Below are positions 41,322 through 51,292 of a DNA stretch of 64,000 nucleotides, piece after piece (within the stretch, counting starts at the first letter, position 1; every line of letters begins with the position of its first letter). The notes under the pieces were generated by a model. The model was not told the origin of the DNA and searched no databases. It worked only from the letters and a program-made list of their open reading frames with translations. A program made the position numbers and the translations under genes. Source of the DNA: UBA1952 sp965200035 (GTDB taxonomy: Bacteria; Bacteroidota; Bacteroidia; Chitinophagales; Chitinophagaceae); assembly GCA_965200035.1 (NCBI GenBank), contig OZ241334.1:2108001-2172000 (forward strand). The letters run 5' to 3'.

Positions 41322-42353
41322 ATGGAAAAATTTGAAGTTTTATTTTATACCGCGCCGGAAGGCGATGCCCATATAGAAGTTTTCTTTGAAGCGGAAACCT
41401 TTTGGCTGTCTCAGAAAAAGATGGCTGAGCTCTTTGGGGTAGATGTAAGAACCGTCAATGAGCATCTTCAGAATGTATTCAGCAGCAACGAGTTGGATAA
41501 GAATTCAGTTATCCGGATTTTCCGGATAACTGCCAGTGACGGGAAGAACTACAATACTCAGTTTTATAACCTGGATGCTATTATATCAGTAGGCTACAGG
41601 GTAAACAGTACCTCTGCCACCCGCTTCCGCATATGGGCTACAAAGACCTTGCGCGAGTACATTATCAAAGGGTTTGTGATGGATGACGAGCGCTTGAAGC
41701 AGGGTAAGCGGTTTGGTAAGGATTACTTTGACGAATTACTGGAGCGCATCCGTGAGATACGCGCCAGCGAGCGGCGGTTTTACCAAAAGATCACTGATAT
41801 CTACGCACAATGCAGCATCGACTATGACCCTAAAGCCAGGATGACGCTTACTTTCTATAAAACGGTGCAGAACAAGCTGCACTGGGCAATTACGGGTATG
41901 ACTGCAGCAGAGATCATCAAGTCGCGCGCCAAAGCCATTGCCCCTAATATGGGACTTACCAACTGGAAGGCAGGAGCAAACGGAAAAATTCTGAAAAGCG
42001 ATGTAAGTGTTGCTAAGAATTACCTTGAGCTTAAGGAAATTGATGAACTGAACCGGATCGTAACAATGTACCTGGATTATGCAGAAAACCAGGCGAAGCG
42101 GCAAATACCTATGAGCATGGAAGACTGGGTAGGCAAGCTCGATGCATTCCTACAGTTCAATGATTACGCAGTGCTGAAGGATGCAGGGAAGATCAGCCAT
42201 GATATTGCCTGCCGGTTTGCCGAAGGAGAGTACAAAAAGTTCCGGGTGATTCAGGATGGCTCATTCCATAGCGACTTTGATAAGACCGTGATGGACCAGA
42301 CTGCAGATGAGCTGGATGAGGCATTGAAGCAATTAAAAGGGAAGAAGAAATGA
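41322..42353 (+). CDS. rhuM: RhuM-family protein
   Basis: The 343-residue protein shows the RhuM pattern: TFWLSQKKMAELFGVDVRTV (HTH-like), NEHLQNVFSSNELD, SDGKNYNTQFYNLDAIISVG, YRVNSTSATRFRIWATKTLR. RhuM proteins were first described on a Salmonella pathogenicity island and are common inside type I RM loci; their role is unknown, although DNA binding is likely. It overlaps the following phosphoesterase gene by 4 bp. Confidence 0.88.
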   Translation: MEKFEVLFYTAPEGDAHIEVFFEAETFWLSQKKMAELFGVDVRTVNEHLQNVFSSNELDKNSVIRIFRITASDGKNYNTQFYNLDAIISVGYRVNSTSATRFRIWATKTLREYIIKGFVMDDERLKQGKRFGKDYFDELLERIREIRASERRFYQKITDIYAQCSIDYDPKARMTLTFYKTVQNKLHWAITGMTAAEIIKSRAKAIAPNMGLTNWKAGANGKILKSDVSVAKNYLELKEIDELNRIVTMYLDYAENQAKRQIPMSMEDWVGKLDAFLQFNDYAVLKDAGKISHDIACRFAEGEYKKFRVIQDGSFHSDFDKTVMDQTADELDEALKQLKGKKK

Positions 42354-43108
42354 CCATTCAATACTGCTCCGACCTGCACCTGGAATTTCCGGACAATTAT
42401 AAGTTTCTGAAAGCGTGCCCCATAGAGCCGGTAGGCGATATCCTGATACTGGCCGGGGATGTTATACCTTTTACAGAACAGGAACGGTTTGGAGGTTTCT
42501 TCGATTTTGTGGCTAATCACTTCGTAGCAACTTACTGGCTGCCCGGCAACCATGAATATTACGGCAGCGATATTTTACAGCGTAGCGGCAGTTTCAAAGA
42601 AGCCATCCGCAGCAATGTATTCCTGCTGAATAATGAGACGGTGGTGCACGACAACCTGACTATTATCTGCTCTACTTTATGGAGCAGTATCAGCCCGGCG
42701 GCTGAATGGGACATTGCTAAAGGCATGGCAGATTATAAACGAATAAAGCGCGGTACCGAACGCTTCCGCCCCTTACATAGTAGCCGAATGCACCGGGAAT
42801 GCAGGCAATATATTGAAGCTTCCCTTGCCAATGCCACAACAGAAAACATAGTGGTGGCCACGCACCATTCGCCTACGTTTATGCAATACCCGCCACAGTA
42901 TAAAGGCTCTGAGCTAAGCGAGGCTTTTGCAACCGAGCTATTCAACTTTATAGACGGCTCTGCCATAGACTATTGGATCTACGGTCATATCCATAGCAAT
43001 GTACCATCTTTTAGGATTGGCAAAACAAGCATGTTAACCAACCAGCTTGGCTATGTGAAATATGGTGAACAGGCTGGTTATAACAGCGCAGCCATTATCA
43101 AGGTTTAA
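42350..43108 (+). CDS. Calcineurin-like metallophosphoesterase
   Basis: The 252-residue protein has the binuclear metal motifs in order: CSDLHLEF (DxH, residues 6-13), LAGDVIPF, WLPGNHEYYG (GNHE), VVATHHSPT (H) and YGHIHSNVP (GHxH). Such enzymes hydrolyse phosphodi- or monoesters, including nucleotides. It is coupled to rhuM (4-bp overlap) and followed by hsdS after 18 bp, so it is part of the RM operon; the substrate is unknown. Confidence 0.88.
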   Translation: MTIQYCSDLHLEFPDNYKFLKACPIEPVGDILILAGDVIPFTEQERFGGFFDFVANHFVATYWLPGNHEYYGSDILQRSGSFKEAIRSNVFLLNNETVVHDNLTIICSTLWSSISPAAEWDIAKGMADYKRIKRGTERFRPLHSSRMHRECRQYIEASLANATTENIVVATHHSPTFMQYPPQYKGSELSEAFATELFNFIDGSAIDYWIYGHIHSNVPSFRIGKTSMLTNQLGYVKYGEQAGYNSAAIIKV

Positions 43109-43126
43109 ACAATTATTTTGAAAGAC

Positions 43127-44362
43127 ATGAAGGCAGGTTATAAACAAAGTGCGTTAGGGGTGATTCCGGAGGATTGGGAAGTAATAAGATTTGAGGATGG
43201 ATGTGCACGTATTCTCGATGGCACACACTTTTCCCCAAAGTCGAATGGCGGACCTTATAAGTACATCACTTCAAAGAACATTAGAAACGAAGGGCTGGAC
43301 TTGTCAAATATATCATACGTTTCCGAGGAAGAACACCGGTCCATATACAAGCGGTGTCCTGTAGTAAAGGGAGATATTCTTTTAACGAAGGATGGCGCCA
43401 ACACTGGAAATTGCTGTTTAAATCCTTTAGATGAAGAATTTAGTTTGCTATCAAGTGTGGCATTAATTAGAGGGGATGAAAAGAGACTGACAAACGAATT
43501 TCTGTTTCAGTTTATCAAGAGTGAAGATGGTCAAACTATCATTGAAAATGCGATTGGTGGGCAAGCTATTACGAGAATTACCCTTGAAAAAATTAGAAAA
43601 TTCCGGATTGTAGTTCCCTCTATTGCCGAACAAAAAGCCATAGCTGACCTGCTCAATACCTGGGATAATGCCATTACCACCACCACCAAGCTCATTTCCC
43701 AACAAGAGCGCCGCAAAAGATGGCTTATGCAATGCCTTCTTACAGGTAAGAAACGGTTGAATGAGTTTGGTGGAGAATGGAAGGAATATGGCTATGCCCA
43801 ACTTTTTAAGGGAGTGAAACGCCCAGTTTTATGGAATGATAGCGACCTATACAAACTAATTAGCGTACGCAGGCGTTCTGGAGGCATTTTTCTGAGAGAA
43901 GCACTTTATGGTCATCAAATCAAAGTAAAAGATTTGAGGACTGCGAATGCAGGTGATTTTCTTTTCTCAAAAATGCAAATCCTACATGGTGCATCCGCAT
44001 TAGTAACGAAGCGATTTGATGGTGCGAAAATCTCTGGTTCCTACATTGCTGTAGTCGCAAAAGATTCTAAGATTTTAGACATGGAATATTTCAACTGGTT
44101 TTCACAGTTGAAGTATTTCTATCACCAGACCTACATTTCAAGCTATGGTGTTCATATCGAGAAGATGACTTTTGATTTTGAAGCCTTTCTCAGTTTAGGG
44201 ATGAAACTTCCTTCTGTTGATGAGCAAACCGCAATCACCAACATCCTTCAAACTGCAGACGATGAATTGAACTTGCTGCGCAAAAAGCTCGATGGCTTAA
44301 AGGAGCAGAAGAAAGGCCTGATGCAAGTATTGCTCACAGGTAAAAAACGATTGAAATTCTAA
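43127..44362 (+). CDS. hsdS: Type I restriction-modification specificity subunit
   Basis: HsdS reads the bipartite target of the type I enzyme. The product of 411 residues starts MKAGYKQSALGVIPEDWEVI (ATG 43127; a TTG at 43118 is also in frame). Two TRDs are separated by a conserved helix: first TRD to about residue 165, spacer AEQKAIADLLNTWDNAITTT ending LLTGKKRLNEF, second TRD, and a terminal helix DEQTAITNILQTADDELNLL ending LLTGKKRLKF. The two LLTGKKRL repeats are the family's internal symmetry. Confidence 0.93.
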   Translation: MKAGYKQSALGVIPEDWEVIRFEDGCARILDGTHFSPKSNGGPYKYITSKNIRNEGLDLSNISYVSEEEHRSIYKRCPVVKGDILLTKDGANTGNCCLNPLDEEFSLLSSVALIRGDEKRLTNEFLFQFIKSEDGQTIIENAIGGQAITRITLEKIRKFRIVVPSIAEQKAIADLLNTWDNAITTTTKLISQQERRKRWLMQCLLTGKKRLNEFGGEWKEYGYAQLFKGVKRPVLWNDSDLYKLISVRRRSGGIFLREALYGHQIKVKDLRTANAGDFLFSKMQILHGASALVTKRFDGAKISGSYIAVVAKDSKILDMEYFNWFSQLKYFYHQTYISSYGVHIEKMTFDFEAFLSLGMKLPSVDEQTAITNILQTADDELNLLRKKLDGLKEQKKGLMQVLLTGKKRLKF

Positions 44363-44375
44363 ACCCTGATATACT

Positions 44376-45326
44376 ATGAAAGCTAAAAAGAAGATTATTG
44401 CCATTGCCTATGATTTTGATGGCACACTCGCACCGGGCAACATGCAGGAGCATTCGTTTATTCCTAACCTCGGAATAGACAAAGCCGCATTTTGGGGTGA
44501 AGTGAAAAGTCTGGCAAAAACCCATGACATGAACGAAATACTCATCTACATGCAACTCATGCTTAAGAAGGCAGGTGAGAAAGAGGTGCGCATAACAAAA
44601 AAGGCATTCAAGGATTATGGTAAGAAGATATCCTTCTTCGAAGGAGTGACAGAATACTTTGACGCTATCAATGCCTTTGCAAAGGCAGAAGGAATAATAC
44701 TGGAACATTACATTATTTCGTCCGGTCTACGCGAGATTGTTCAAGGCACTTCCATCGCCAAATATTTCAAGATGATTTACGCATCCGGCTATAAGTTCGA
44801 TGCGAATGATGTGGCAGAATGGCCAGCCCTGGCCATCGATTATACCAGCAAAACCCAGTATCTGTTCCGGATCAATAAAGGCATTGACAATGCTTACGAT
44901 AATACCCTCATCAACAAGTTCGTTCCACATCAGGAGCGTCCCGTGCCCTTCAGCAATATGATCTATGTCGGTGATGGGGAAACGGATGTGCCTGCCATGA
45001 AGCTCGTCACTGATCAAGGCGGCACATCTATTGCGGTTTTCGATAAAGCCAAAAAGGGGAAAAAAGGAGTAGCTCTTTCTGGTAAAGAGATTTGCGAGAA
45101 ATTAGTTGAAGATGGCCGTGTTCATTTTATGGCGGAAGCAAATTACAAAACCGACAGTCCGTTATTCAACATCATCCAGCACACCATCAAGAAAGTAGTT
45201 GCAGACATAGCTTTGGATCAGCTGCGCCCTACTAGGACATCAAAAGAAAAGAAGCAAATGTCTTTTATGAAGACTGATAAAGTAGCGCTAAGTAAAGTAG
45301 GACAAAGCAGAGAGACTTTAAATTAA
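44376..45326 (+). CDS. HAD-superfamily phosphatase/hydrolase
   Basis: The 316-residue protein has HAD motifs: AYDFDGTLAPG (nucleophile Asp13, residues 13-17 DFDGT), IISSGLREIV (motif II), and YVGDGETDVPAM (motif IV), with helical inserts between. HADs remove phosphate from small molecules or nucleotides. It lies within the RM operon, 13 bp after hsdS, which is uncommon, and may be a fellow passenger in the locus. Confidence 0.85.
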   Translation: MKAKKKIIAIAYDFDGTLAPGNMQEHSFIPNLGIDKAAFWGEVKSLAKTHDMNEILIYMQLMLKKAGEKEVRITKKAFKDYGKKISFFEGVTEYFDAINAFAKAEGIILEHYIISSGLREIVQGTSIAKYFKMIYASGYKFDANDVAEWPALAIDYTSKTQYLFRINKGIDNAYDNTLINKFVPHQERPVPFSNMIYVGDGETDVPAMKLVTDQGGTSIAVFDKAKKGKKGVALSGKEICEKLVEDGRVHFMAEANYKTDSPLFNIIQHTIKKVVADIALDQLRPTRTSKEKKQMSFMKTDKVALSKVGQSRETLN

Positions 45327-45330
45327 AAAA

Positions 45331-46539
45331 ATGGCAGAAAGACTTTTTAGTAAGAACTATCTTCCTCACTTAATTGAAGAGATACAAAATAATCTTACCA
45401 AGCGGATCGAAGAAATACAACATCCGGAACGACTCAACTTAGCACAATGGAAAGAGCAGCTAATTGAAGACTTTTCTTTGGGGCCATTAATTCTTCATGA
45501 TCCACAACCTGGAGAACCCAAAGAAATTGATCAGACTTTTCGGGATGAATGGGGGGAAGCGCGCGAACGTAAACTATTTGAAATTAAAATAACCCTGTCT
45601 TTTAGCGGCAGCTGGCAATTGTTTGATTGTTACGGTAGTCGCTCCACGATGGTTTATCCTAAAATAATTTCAATATCGCCGGGAGTAGTATTGTTTAAAA
45701 TCATATTGCCTAGCCTTGAAACTCACCTTTACAAGCAAGAAGTTGATAGGGTTATCGTTGACCTTAGCCGTAACATCCCACTGCTTAACACAGAAGTGGC
45801 GCCATGGGATCTGGCACTGCCAGGTTTAATCGATTCTCTCATTAAGAAGCGGTTAGACCATCTCAATCATAAACGTTCATTTATGGAGAGCATTGGTTTG
45901 AGAATTAACCCTTTATCTGATCAATACTTAGTGCCACCACCAGTTGCAAAAAAGATCATTCCCAAACCCATAGCAGAAACAGCAAAGGAGCATGAGAAAG
46001 AAATCATCCTCGTTCTTCAGGAAAACGTGTATCGTGACATTATTGAAGTCATTTACAATGCTGGCCAAGCAATTGAGCGGAAGCCTTCTTTATATACAGG
46101 AAAGCAGGAAGAAGATTTACGTGATCAGTTTTTGTTGTTTTTAGAAACTCGCTATGATTCTACTACTGGCGTAGGCGAAGCTTTCAACAAAAAGGGTAAA
46201 ACTGATATTCTTCTTAAACACGCGCCAGATGGCACCAACCTATTTATTGCTGAATGTAAATTCTGGAAAGGTGCGAAAAAGTATCATGAAACAATCAATC
46301 AACTCTTCGGCTACCTCACCACAAGGGATTCAAAGGCAGCAATTATGATGTTCGTGGAACAAAAGGATTTCCAAGGTGTGATCAACACTGTGAAGCACGA
46401 GACACCAAATCATTGCCAGTACAAGCAGTTAAGAAAAGAGACTTATGAATCATCAATAGCTTACGATTTTTCACACCCGGATGACCTGCAAAAAATCATT
46501 CGGATCGAGGTAATGTTGTTTCATTTTCCAAAACCATGA
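45331..46539 (+). CDS. Unknown protein with PD-(D/E)xK nuclease-like C-terminus
   Basis: The 402-residue protein starts 4 bp after the HAD gene. The first 230 residues are not recognised. Residues about 285-320 read FNKKGKTDILLKHAPDG and LFIAECKFWKG, followed by QLFGYLTTRDSKAAIMMFVE: the D-...-ExK pattern and following helix-strand of PD-(D/E)xK nucleases. A restriction or sensor nuclease tied to the type I locus is plausible. The assignment rests on this motif alone. Confidence 0.65.
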   Translation: MAERLFSKNYLPHLIEEIQNNLTKRIEEIQHPERLNLAQWKEQLIEDFSLGPLILHDPQPGEPKEIDQTFRDEWGEARERKLFEIKITLSFSGSWQLFDCYGSRSTMVYPKIISISPGVVLFKIILPSLETHLYKQEVDRVIVDLSRNIPLLNTEVAPWDLALPGLIDSLIKKRLDHLNHKRSFMESIGLRINPLSDQYLVPPPVAKKIIPKPIAETAKEHEKEIILVLQENVYRDIIEVIYNAGQAIERKPSLYTGKQEEDLRDQFLLFLETRYDSTTGVGEAFNKKGKTDILLKHAPDGTNLFIAECKFWKGAKKYHETINQLFGYLTTRDSKAAIMMFVEQKDFQGVINTVKHETPNHCQYKQLRKETYESSIAYDFSHPDDLQKIIRIEVMLFHFPKP

Positions 46540-46548
46540 ATCAACACT

Positions 46549-47307
46549 ATGCAAATTAAAAGAGTAGGGCTAGCCGTCACTGACACTGATAATCTATGGC
46601 GGTACTTTGATTTTCAGAAATTTTTGTCTGTATTCATAGATAAATCACTGTTTTTTACTCGAATGGACAGAATGGAAGATCTGAACGAGGGAATCAGTAT
46701 GAATCAGCTATTAATCAAGTATGGAAATAAAACCGAGAAATTGATTGGTAAACTTGCACCTATATCTGAAAATAAACGCGAATTATCTATTGAAAAGCGA
46801 CAGCAAAAATACTTCTTAAGCTGCTGGCTGATAGATCATAGAGAGTCTGTTGCTATGTGGAATTCATATTCAAATACTGACGGTATTGCCCTCAGAGTTT
46901 CAGCAAACAATTTGATCTCTTCTATAAGAGATGGCAACTTGGGGGATGATGCGGGAATGATTGATTATCTGTACTATGGTAAAGTCAAGTATGTTGACTT
47001 CCTGGACAAAAACGCAAGAATGAAGTTTAAGGAAGGGGTGAAAATCATTGGATTTCAAAAGGATTGTTGTTTTGATTTTGAAAAAGAATTTCGTTTTCTC
47101 TATAAACAAAACTTAACACAACATCTCCATGTTGATCTGCCTTTTCTAAAATTAAAATTAAATGAATTTAGTGCTCTTCGATTTGACCTTATATTTCATC
47201 CGAAGATGGAATCGTGGAAAAAGGAAAACATTAAGACCGTTCTCAAGTCTTTAAATGCAATCAATGTGAAATGTCAGGAATCAGAACTAACACTTAAAAA
47301 TTGGTAG
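46549..47307 (+). CDS. DUF2971-like protein
   Basis: The 252-residue protein has LWRYFDFQKFLSVFIDKSLF, FTRMDRMEDLNEG and YFLSCWLIDHRESVAMWNSY, the pattern of DUF2971 proteins, which recur in defence islands without a proven biochemical role. It stops immediately before hsdR (adjacent codons), so it is in the same transcript. Confidence 0.78.
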   Translation: MQIKRVGLAVTDTDNLWRYFDFQKFLSVFIDKSLFFTRMDRMEDLNEGISMNQLLIKYGNKTEKLIGKLAPISENKRELSIEKRQQKYFLSCWLIDHRESVAMWNSYSNTDGIALRVSANNLISSIRDGNLGDDAGMIDYLYYGKVKYVDFLDKNARMKFKEGVKIIGFQKDCCFDFEKEFRFLYKQNLTQHLHVDLPFLKLKLNEFSALRFDLIFHPKMESWKKENIKTVLKSLNAINVKCQESELTLKNW

Positions 47308-50300
47308 ATGCAAGTTCCATCCTTCCGCGAAGACCACGCTTCCCAGATCCCAGCTTTACAACTACTCAGCAAGTTAGGCTATACTTACCTCACACCCGAG
47401 GATGCATTGGCAGCGCGCGGCGGGAAGACAACCAATGTGCTGCTAGAGCAAATTCTGCGCAAGCAGCTGAAAGAACTCAATGCAGAAAAGAAGATCAGTT
47501 CTACCCGAAGCACCTACATCAGCGACAGCAATATTGAGCATGGCATTCAAGCCTTAAAAGACCTGCCTTATCAGGAAGGATTTATGCGGGCTAGTCAGGT
47601 GGCCTACGAGCGCATTACCCTGGGCAAAGCATTAGAGCAAAGCATAGATGGTGATAAGCGCAGCTTCACCCTGCAATACATAGACTGGGAGCACCTGCAC
47701 AACAATGTATTCCATGTAACTGAAGAGTATGCCGTAATGCGCAATGGCAGCAAGGAGCATTACCGTCCGGATATTGTTTTATTTGTCAATGGGATCCCGC
47801 TTTGCATTATCGAGTGCAAGCGGCCGGATATGAAAGAGCCGCTCAGCCAGGCCATCTCCCAGCACATACGCAACCAGATGGAAGACGGCATTCGGCAACT
47901 ATATGTATATAGCCAGGTGTTGCTGGCAACAGCCGGCTTGCAGACGAAATATGCGACAACAGATACAAGAGAAGAATTCTGGGCAGCGTGGAAAGAATTG
48001 GCATCAGAAAATGAACAATTGGCAGTTCTTGTGAACACTCCTTTAAGTGCTGAGCAAAAAGCAAAGCTTTACCAGGAACGAACTGCCCCGGAGCGTGAGC
48101 AGATGGAGTTACGCGAACAGGCAGTATTGCAGATAAGTGCGCAGGATGAATACCTCTACCATCTTTGCCGTCCGGAACGCATGATGGAGCTAGTAAAAGA
48201 TTACATCATTTTTGAAGGCGGGGTTTATAAAAAGATCGCCCGCTACCAGCAATACTTTACCATCAAGGACATCATCGAGCGCATACAGCATGTAGAGCAG
48301 GGAAAGCGAATGGGTGGCGTGGTATGGCATACACAAGGCAGCGGTAAAAGCCTTACGATGGCCATGCTGGCCCGCAAGCTTTACCAGACAGTGCGTAACC
48401 CCAAGATTGTACTGGTTACCGACCGCGTAGACTTAGACACACAGATCACTGATACTTTTGGGCAAGTAGATGTGCCGGTGCACAATGCGAAAACTGGCAG
48501 TCAGCTCGTAACCCTGCTCCAGAGCAATGGCGATGCGGTGATCACTACCATCATCAACAAATTTGAAGCAGCGGTGGATCGTTTGGGCAGGTCGCCACTG
48601 GAATCAGCCAACATATTTGTGCTGATCGATGAAGGGCACCGCACCCAATACGGCACCTTCAACGTGAAGATGCAAAAGGTACTGCCCAATGCCTGTTTTC
48701 TGGCCTTCACCGGTACGCCACTGATGAAGAAAGAGAAAAGTACAGCGCAGAAATTCGGGGGGATCATAGGACAGCCTTATACTATACGGGATGCAGTAGC
48801 AGACGGAGCTATTGTGCCCATCCTTTATGAAGGCCGTCATGCAATACAGGACGTTAACCATAAAGCTTTGGACCAGGGCTTCAGTTATGTATCCGAAGAC
48901 CTGAACGAATATGAGCGGGTAGACCTTAAGAAGAAATACAGCCGTGCCAATCTCATTGGCAAAACGGAGCAGCGGATAGACGAAATAGCCCGCGACATCA
49001 GCAACCATTACAGCCAGAACTGGGGATTGGACAAAACCGGCGAGCGCAGCGGTTTTAAAGGCATGGTAGTTACGCCCGATAAAGCCACCGCCATTAAATA
49101 CAAGAAAGCTTTTGACCTGATTGGCAAAGTGACCACTGAAGTAATTATCTCTGCCCCAGACAACCGCGAAGGCAATGAAGATGCGCACGAAGAGCCGACT
49201 GATGAGGTCGTAGCTTTCTGGAAGAAGATGGAAACCAAGTTCGGGAAGAACTTTGAAAATCGTTTGATCAATCAGTTCAAAAAGACCGACTATCCAGAGC
49301 TGATCATTGTGGTTGATAAGCTCCTCACCGGCTTTGACGAGCCCCGTGTGATTGTGATGTATGTATGCCGGAAGCTGCGCGAGCATACATTGCTGCAGGC
49401 AATAGCCCGTGTGAACCGTGTAGCGCCAGGCAAAGAATGGGGGTATATAATCGACTATGAAGGCATTATCGGCGAGCTGGATGAAGCGATGAATGTGTAC
49501 ACCAGCCTCGCAGAATTTGAGCAGGCCGAACTGGAAGGAACATTCACAGACATTAATCAGGAGATTGCCAAGCTACCGCAGCTGCATTCAATACTCGCCG
49601 ATCTATTCAAGACCTTGCCTAATAAGCTGGATCTTGTTAGTTATGCTGCGGCCCTCTCAGACGAAGCCTTGCGTACAGAATTTTACCAGAAGTTCAGTGA
49701 TTTTGCCACATGCCTAAAGATGGCTTTGTCTTCCATTGACTTTGAAAATGATACACCGGATAAGACGAAAGACCGCTATAAGAAAGACCTGCGGTTTTAT
49801 ACCGCGCTGCGTAATGCCGTTGTGCATACTTATTCAGACAGTATTGATTTTAAGAAGTACGAGAAGCAATTGCAGAAGCTTTTGGATCAGCATGTAACTA
49901 CGGAAGAGGTGATCAGGCTGACGGAACAGGTAAGCATACTCGATGCCGAAGCTTTTGAGAACGAACTGGAGAAGGTGGTGGGTACGAGAGCGAAGGCCGA
50001 GACAATTGCCAGCCGCACTGCGCGACATATTACCGAGCGCATGGATGAAGACCCGGTATTTTATCGGAAGCTTTCTGAACTGATCCAGCAGACCATTGCT
50101 GAGATGCGCGCAGGCAGACTATCAGAAGTAGAAGCGTTGAAACGCCTGAAGGACTTCCGAGAGCAAGCTATGACAGATGGTGCAAACGATATGCCCAATA
50201 GCCTGAAAAACAAAGAAGCGTCTGTCGCCTTTTATCGCCTGGTCATGGCTTCCGGAAAACTTTCGCAAGAGCAGGGGGTTTCTTTTGCTCTGGAAACAGA

Positions 50301-50475
50301 CAGGATCATTAATGAATACAGGATTGTAGACTGGCCGCAAAAGCTGGACATCGTGCGTAAGATGAATTTTTATATCGGCGAGTACCTGATCGATGAACTG
50401 AATATATCTATCCACGAAGCAGAAGAGCTGGCTGATAAGAGCATTGAGATAGCCAAGCTGAGATATAAAGCATGA
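47308..50475 (+). CDS. hsdR: Type I restriction endonuclease motor subunit
   Basis: HsdR translocates and cuts unmodified DNA. The 1,055-residue protein has the N-terminal nuclease domain (HYRPDIVLFVNGIPLCIIEC, the D...ExK-type site near residues 150-170), then the SF2 motor: Walker A HTQGSGKSLTMAML near 340, VTDRVDLDTQI, DEGHRTQYG near 440 (DExH box), AFTGTPLMKKE, and QAIARVNRVAPGKEWGYIID (motif VI). The C-terminal helical region matches family length. It overlaps the next gene by 4 bp. Confidence 0.94.
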   Translation: MQVPSFREDHASQIPALQLLSKLGYTYLTPEDALAARGGKTTNVLLEQILRKQLKELNAEKKISSTRSTYISDSNIEHGIQALKDLPYQEGFMRASQVAYERITLGKALEQSIDGDKRSFTLQYIDWEHLHNNVFHVTEEYAVMRNGSKEHYRPDIVLFVNGIPLCIIECKRPDMKEPLSQAISQHIRNQMEDGIRQLYVYSQVLLATAGLQTKYATTDTREEFWAAWKELASENEQLAVLVNTPLSAEQKAKLYQERTAPEREQMELREQAVLQISAQDEYLYHLCRPERMMELVKDYIIFEGGVYKKIARYQQYFTIKDIIERIQHVEQGKRMGGVVWHTQGSGKSLTMAMLARKLYQTVRNPKIVLVTDRVDLDTQITDTFGQVDVPVHNAKTGSQLVTLLQSNGDAVITTIINKFEAAVDRLGRSPLESANIFVLIDEGHRTQYGTFNVKMQKVLPNACFLAFTGTPLMKKEKSTAQKFGGIIGQPYTIRDAVADGAIVPILYEGRHAIQDVNHKALDQGFSYVSEDLNEYERVDLKKKYSRANLIGKTEQRIDEIARDISNHYSQNWGLDKTGERSGFKGMVVTPDKATAIKYKKAFDLIGKVTTEVIISAPDNREGNEDAHEEPTDEVVAFWKKMETKFGKNFENRLINQFKKTDYPELIIVVDKLLTGFDEPRVIVMYVCRKLREHTLLQAIARVNRVAPGKEWGYIIDYEGIIGELDEAMNVYTSLAEFEQAELEGTFTDINQEIAKLPQLHSILADLFKTLPNKLDLVSYAAALSDEALRTEFYQKFSDFATCLKMALSSIDFENDTPDKTKDRYKKDLRFYTALRNAVVHTYSDSIDFKKYEKQLQKLLDQHVTTEEVIRLTEQVSILDAEAFENELEKVVGTRAKAETIASRTARHITERMDEDPVFYRKLSELIQQTIAEMRAGRLSEVEALKRLKDFREQAMTDGANDMPNSLKNKEASVAFYRLVMASGKLSQEQGVSFALETDRIINEYRIVDWPQKLDIVRKMNFYIGEYLIDELNISIHEAEELADKSIEIAKLRYKA

Positions 50476-51167
50476 TACACTCATTGCAATATGGCTCCAG
50501 GCGACTGGACTATTTCCTGGAATTCTCCGGCCGAAAATCACTCGGCATTACTGTCACTCCGGAAATGGAGATACACGTGAAAGCACCGTTGGATACGCCG
50601 CTGGAAAAAGTGGATGAAAGACTCCGTAAGCGTGCCCCATGGATCATTAAACAGCTCAGCTTTTTTCTCACGTTCCATCCGCTGACGCCGGCCAGGAAGT
50701 TTGTAAGTGGGGAAACGCATCTTTACCTCGGCAGGCAGTATAAGATGAAAATTGTTCCTGCTAAGAACAACAGCGTTCATTTTAACGGACGTGAACTGCA
50801 AATACTGAAAACGAAAAAAGGAAAGGCTGGCGATATACTTAATGCATGGTATCGTTTAAAGGCTAAGGAAAAATTTGCCGAACTCGCTGAGCCACTTATT
50901 CAACGATTTAAGAAATATGGAGTTGAGCCTGAAAATCTTTTTCTTCAGGAAATGCCTACCCGCTGGGGAAGCTGTACACCGAAAGGAAAAATCATTCTTA
51001 ATCCGGAACTGATTAAAGCACCCCGGCAGTGTATTGAATACGTAATTGTGCATGAGCTCTGCCATCTGGTACATCACAGCCATAACCAAAAGTTTTTTGC
51101 ATTGCAACAGTTGGAAATGCCGGATTGGGAGAAATGGAAAACAAAACTAGAGCTCTTGTTAGCCTAA
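50472..51167 (+). CDS. M48-type (YgjP/DUF45) metallopeptidase
   Basis: The 231-residue protein has the SprT/YgjP pattern: MPTRWGSCTPKGKIILNPEL then the zinc site VIVHELCHLVHHSHNQKFF (HExxH near residue 193 with the downstream His). These proteins regularly follow hsdR in type I loci, here with a 4-bp overlap, suggesting a role in controlling or recycling the restriction enzyme. That role is inferred from context. Confidence 0.88.
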   Translation: MIHSLQYGSRRLDYFLEFSGRKSLGITVTPEMEIHVKAPLDTPLEKVDERLRKRAPWIIKQLSFFLTFHPLTPARKFVSGETHLYLGRQYKMKIVPAKNNSVHFNGRELQILKTKKGKAGDILNAWYRLKAKEKFAELAEPLIQRFKKYGVEPENLFLQEMPTRWGSCTPKGKIILNPELIKAPRQCIEYVIVHELCHLVHHSHNQKFFALQQLEMPDWEKWKTKLELLLA

Positions 51168-51292
51168 CACCGGCCCTTGGTGACGGATTTATCTAGTGGG
51201 CTCAAAACCGTTCAGCATACCTCAATTTCTTTACTGATCTGGTTTTGATGATAACCCATAAAAATGCGTCCATGACTGGCCGTATTGGCTGA

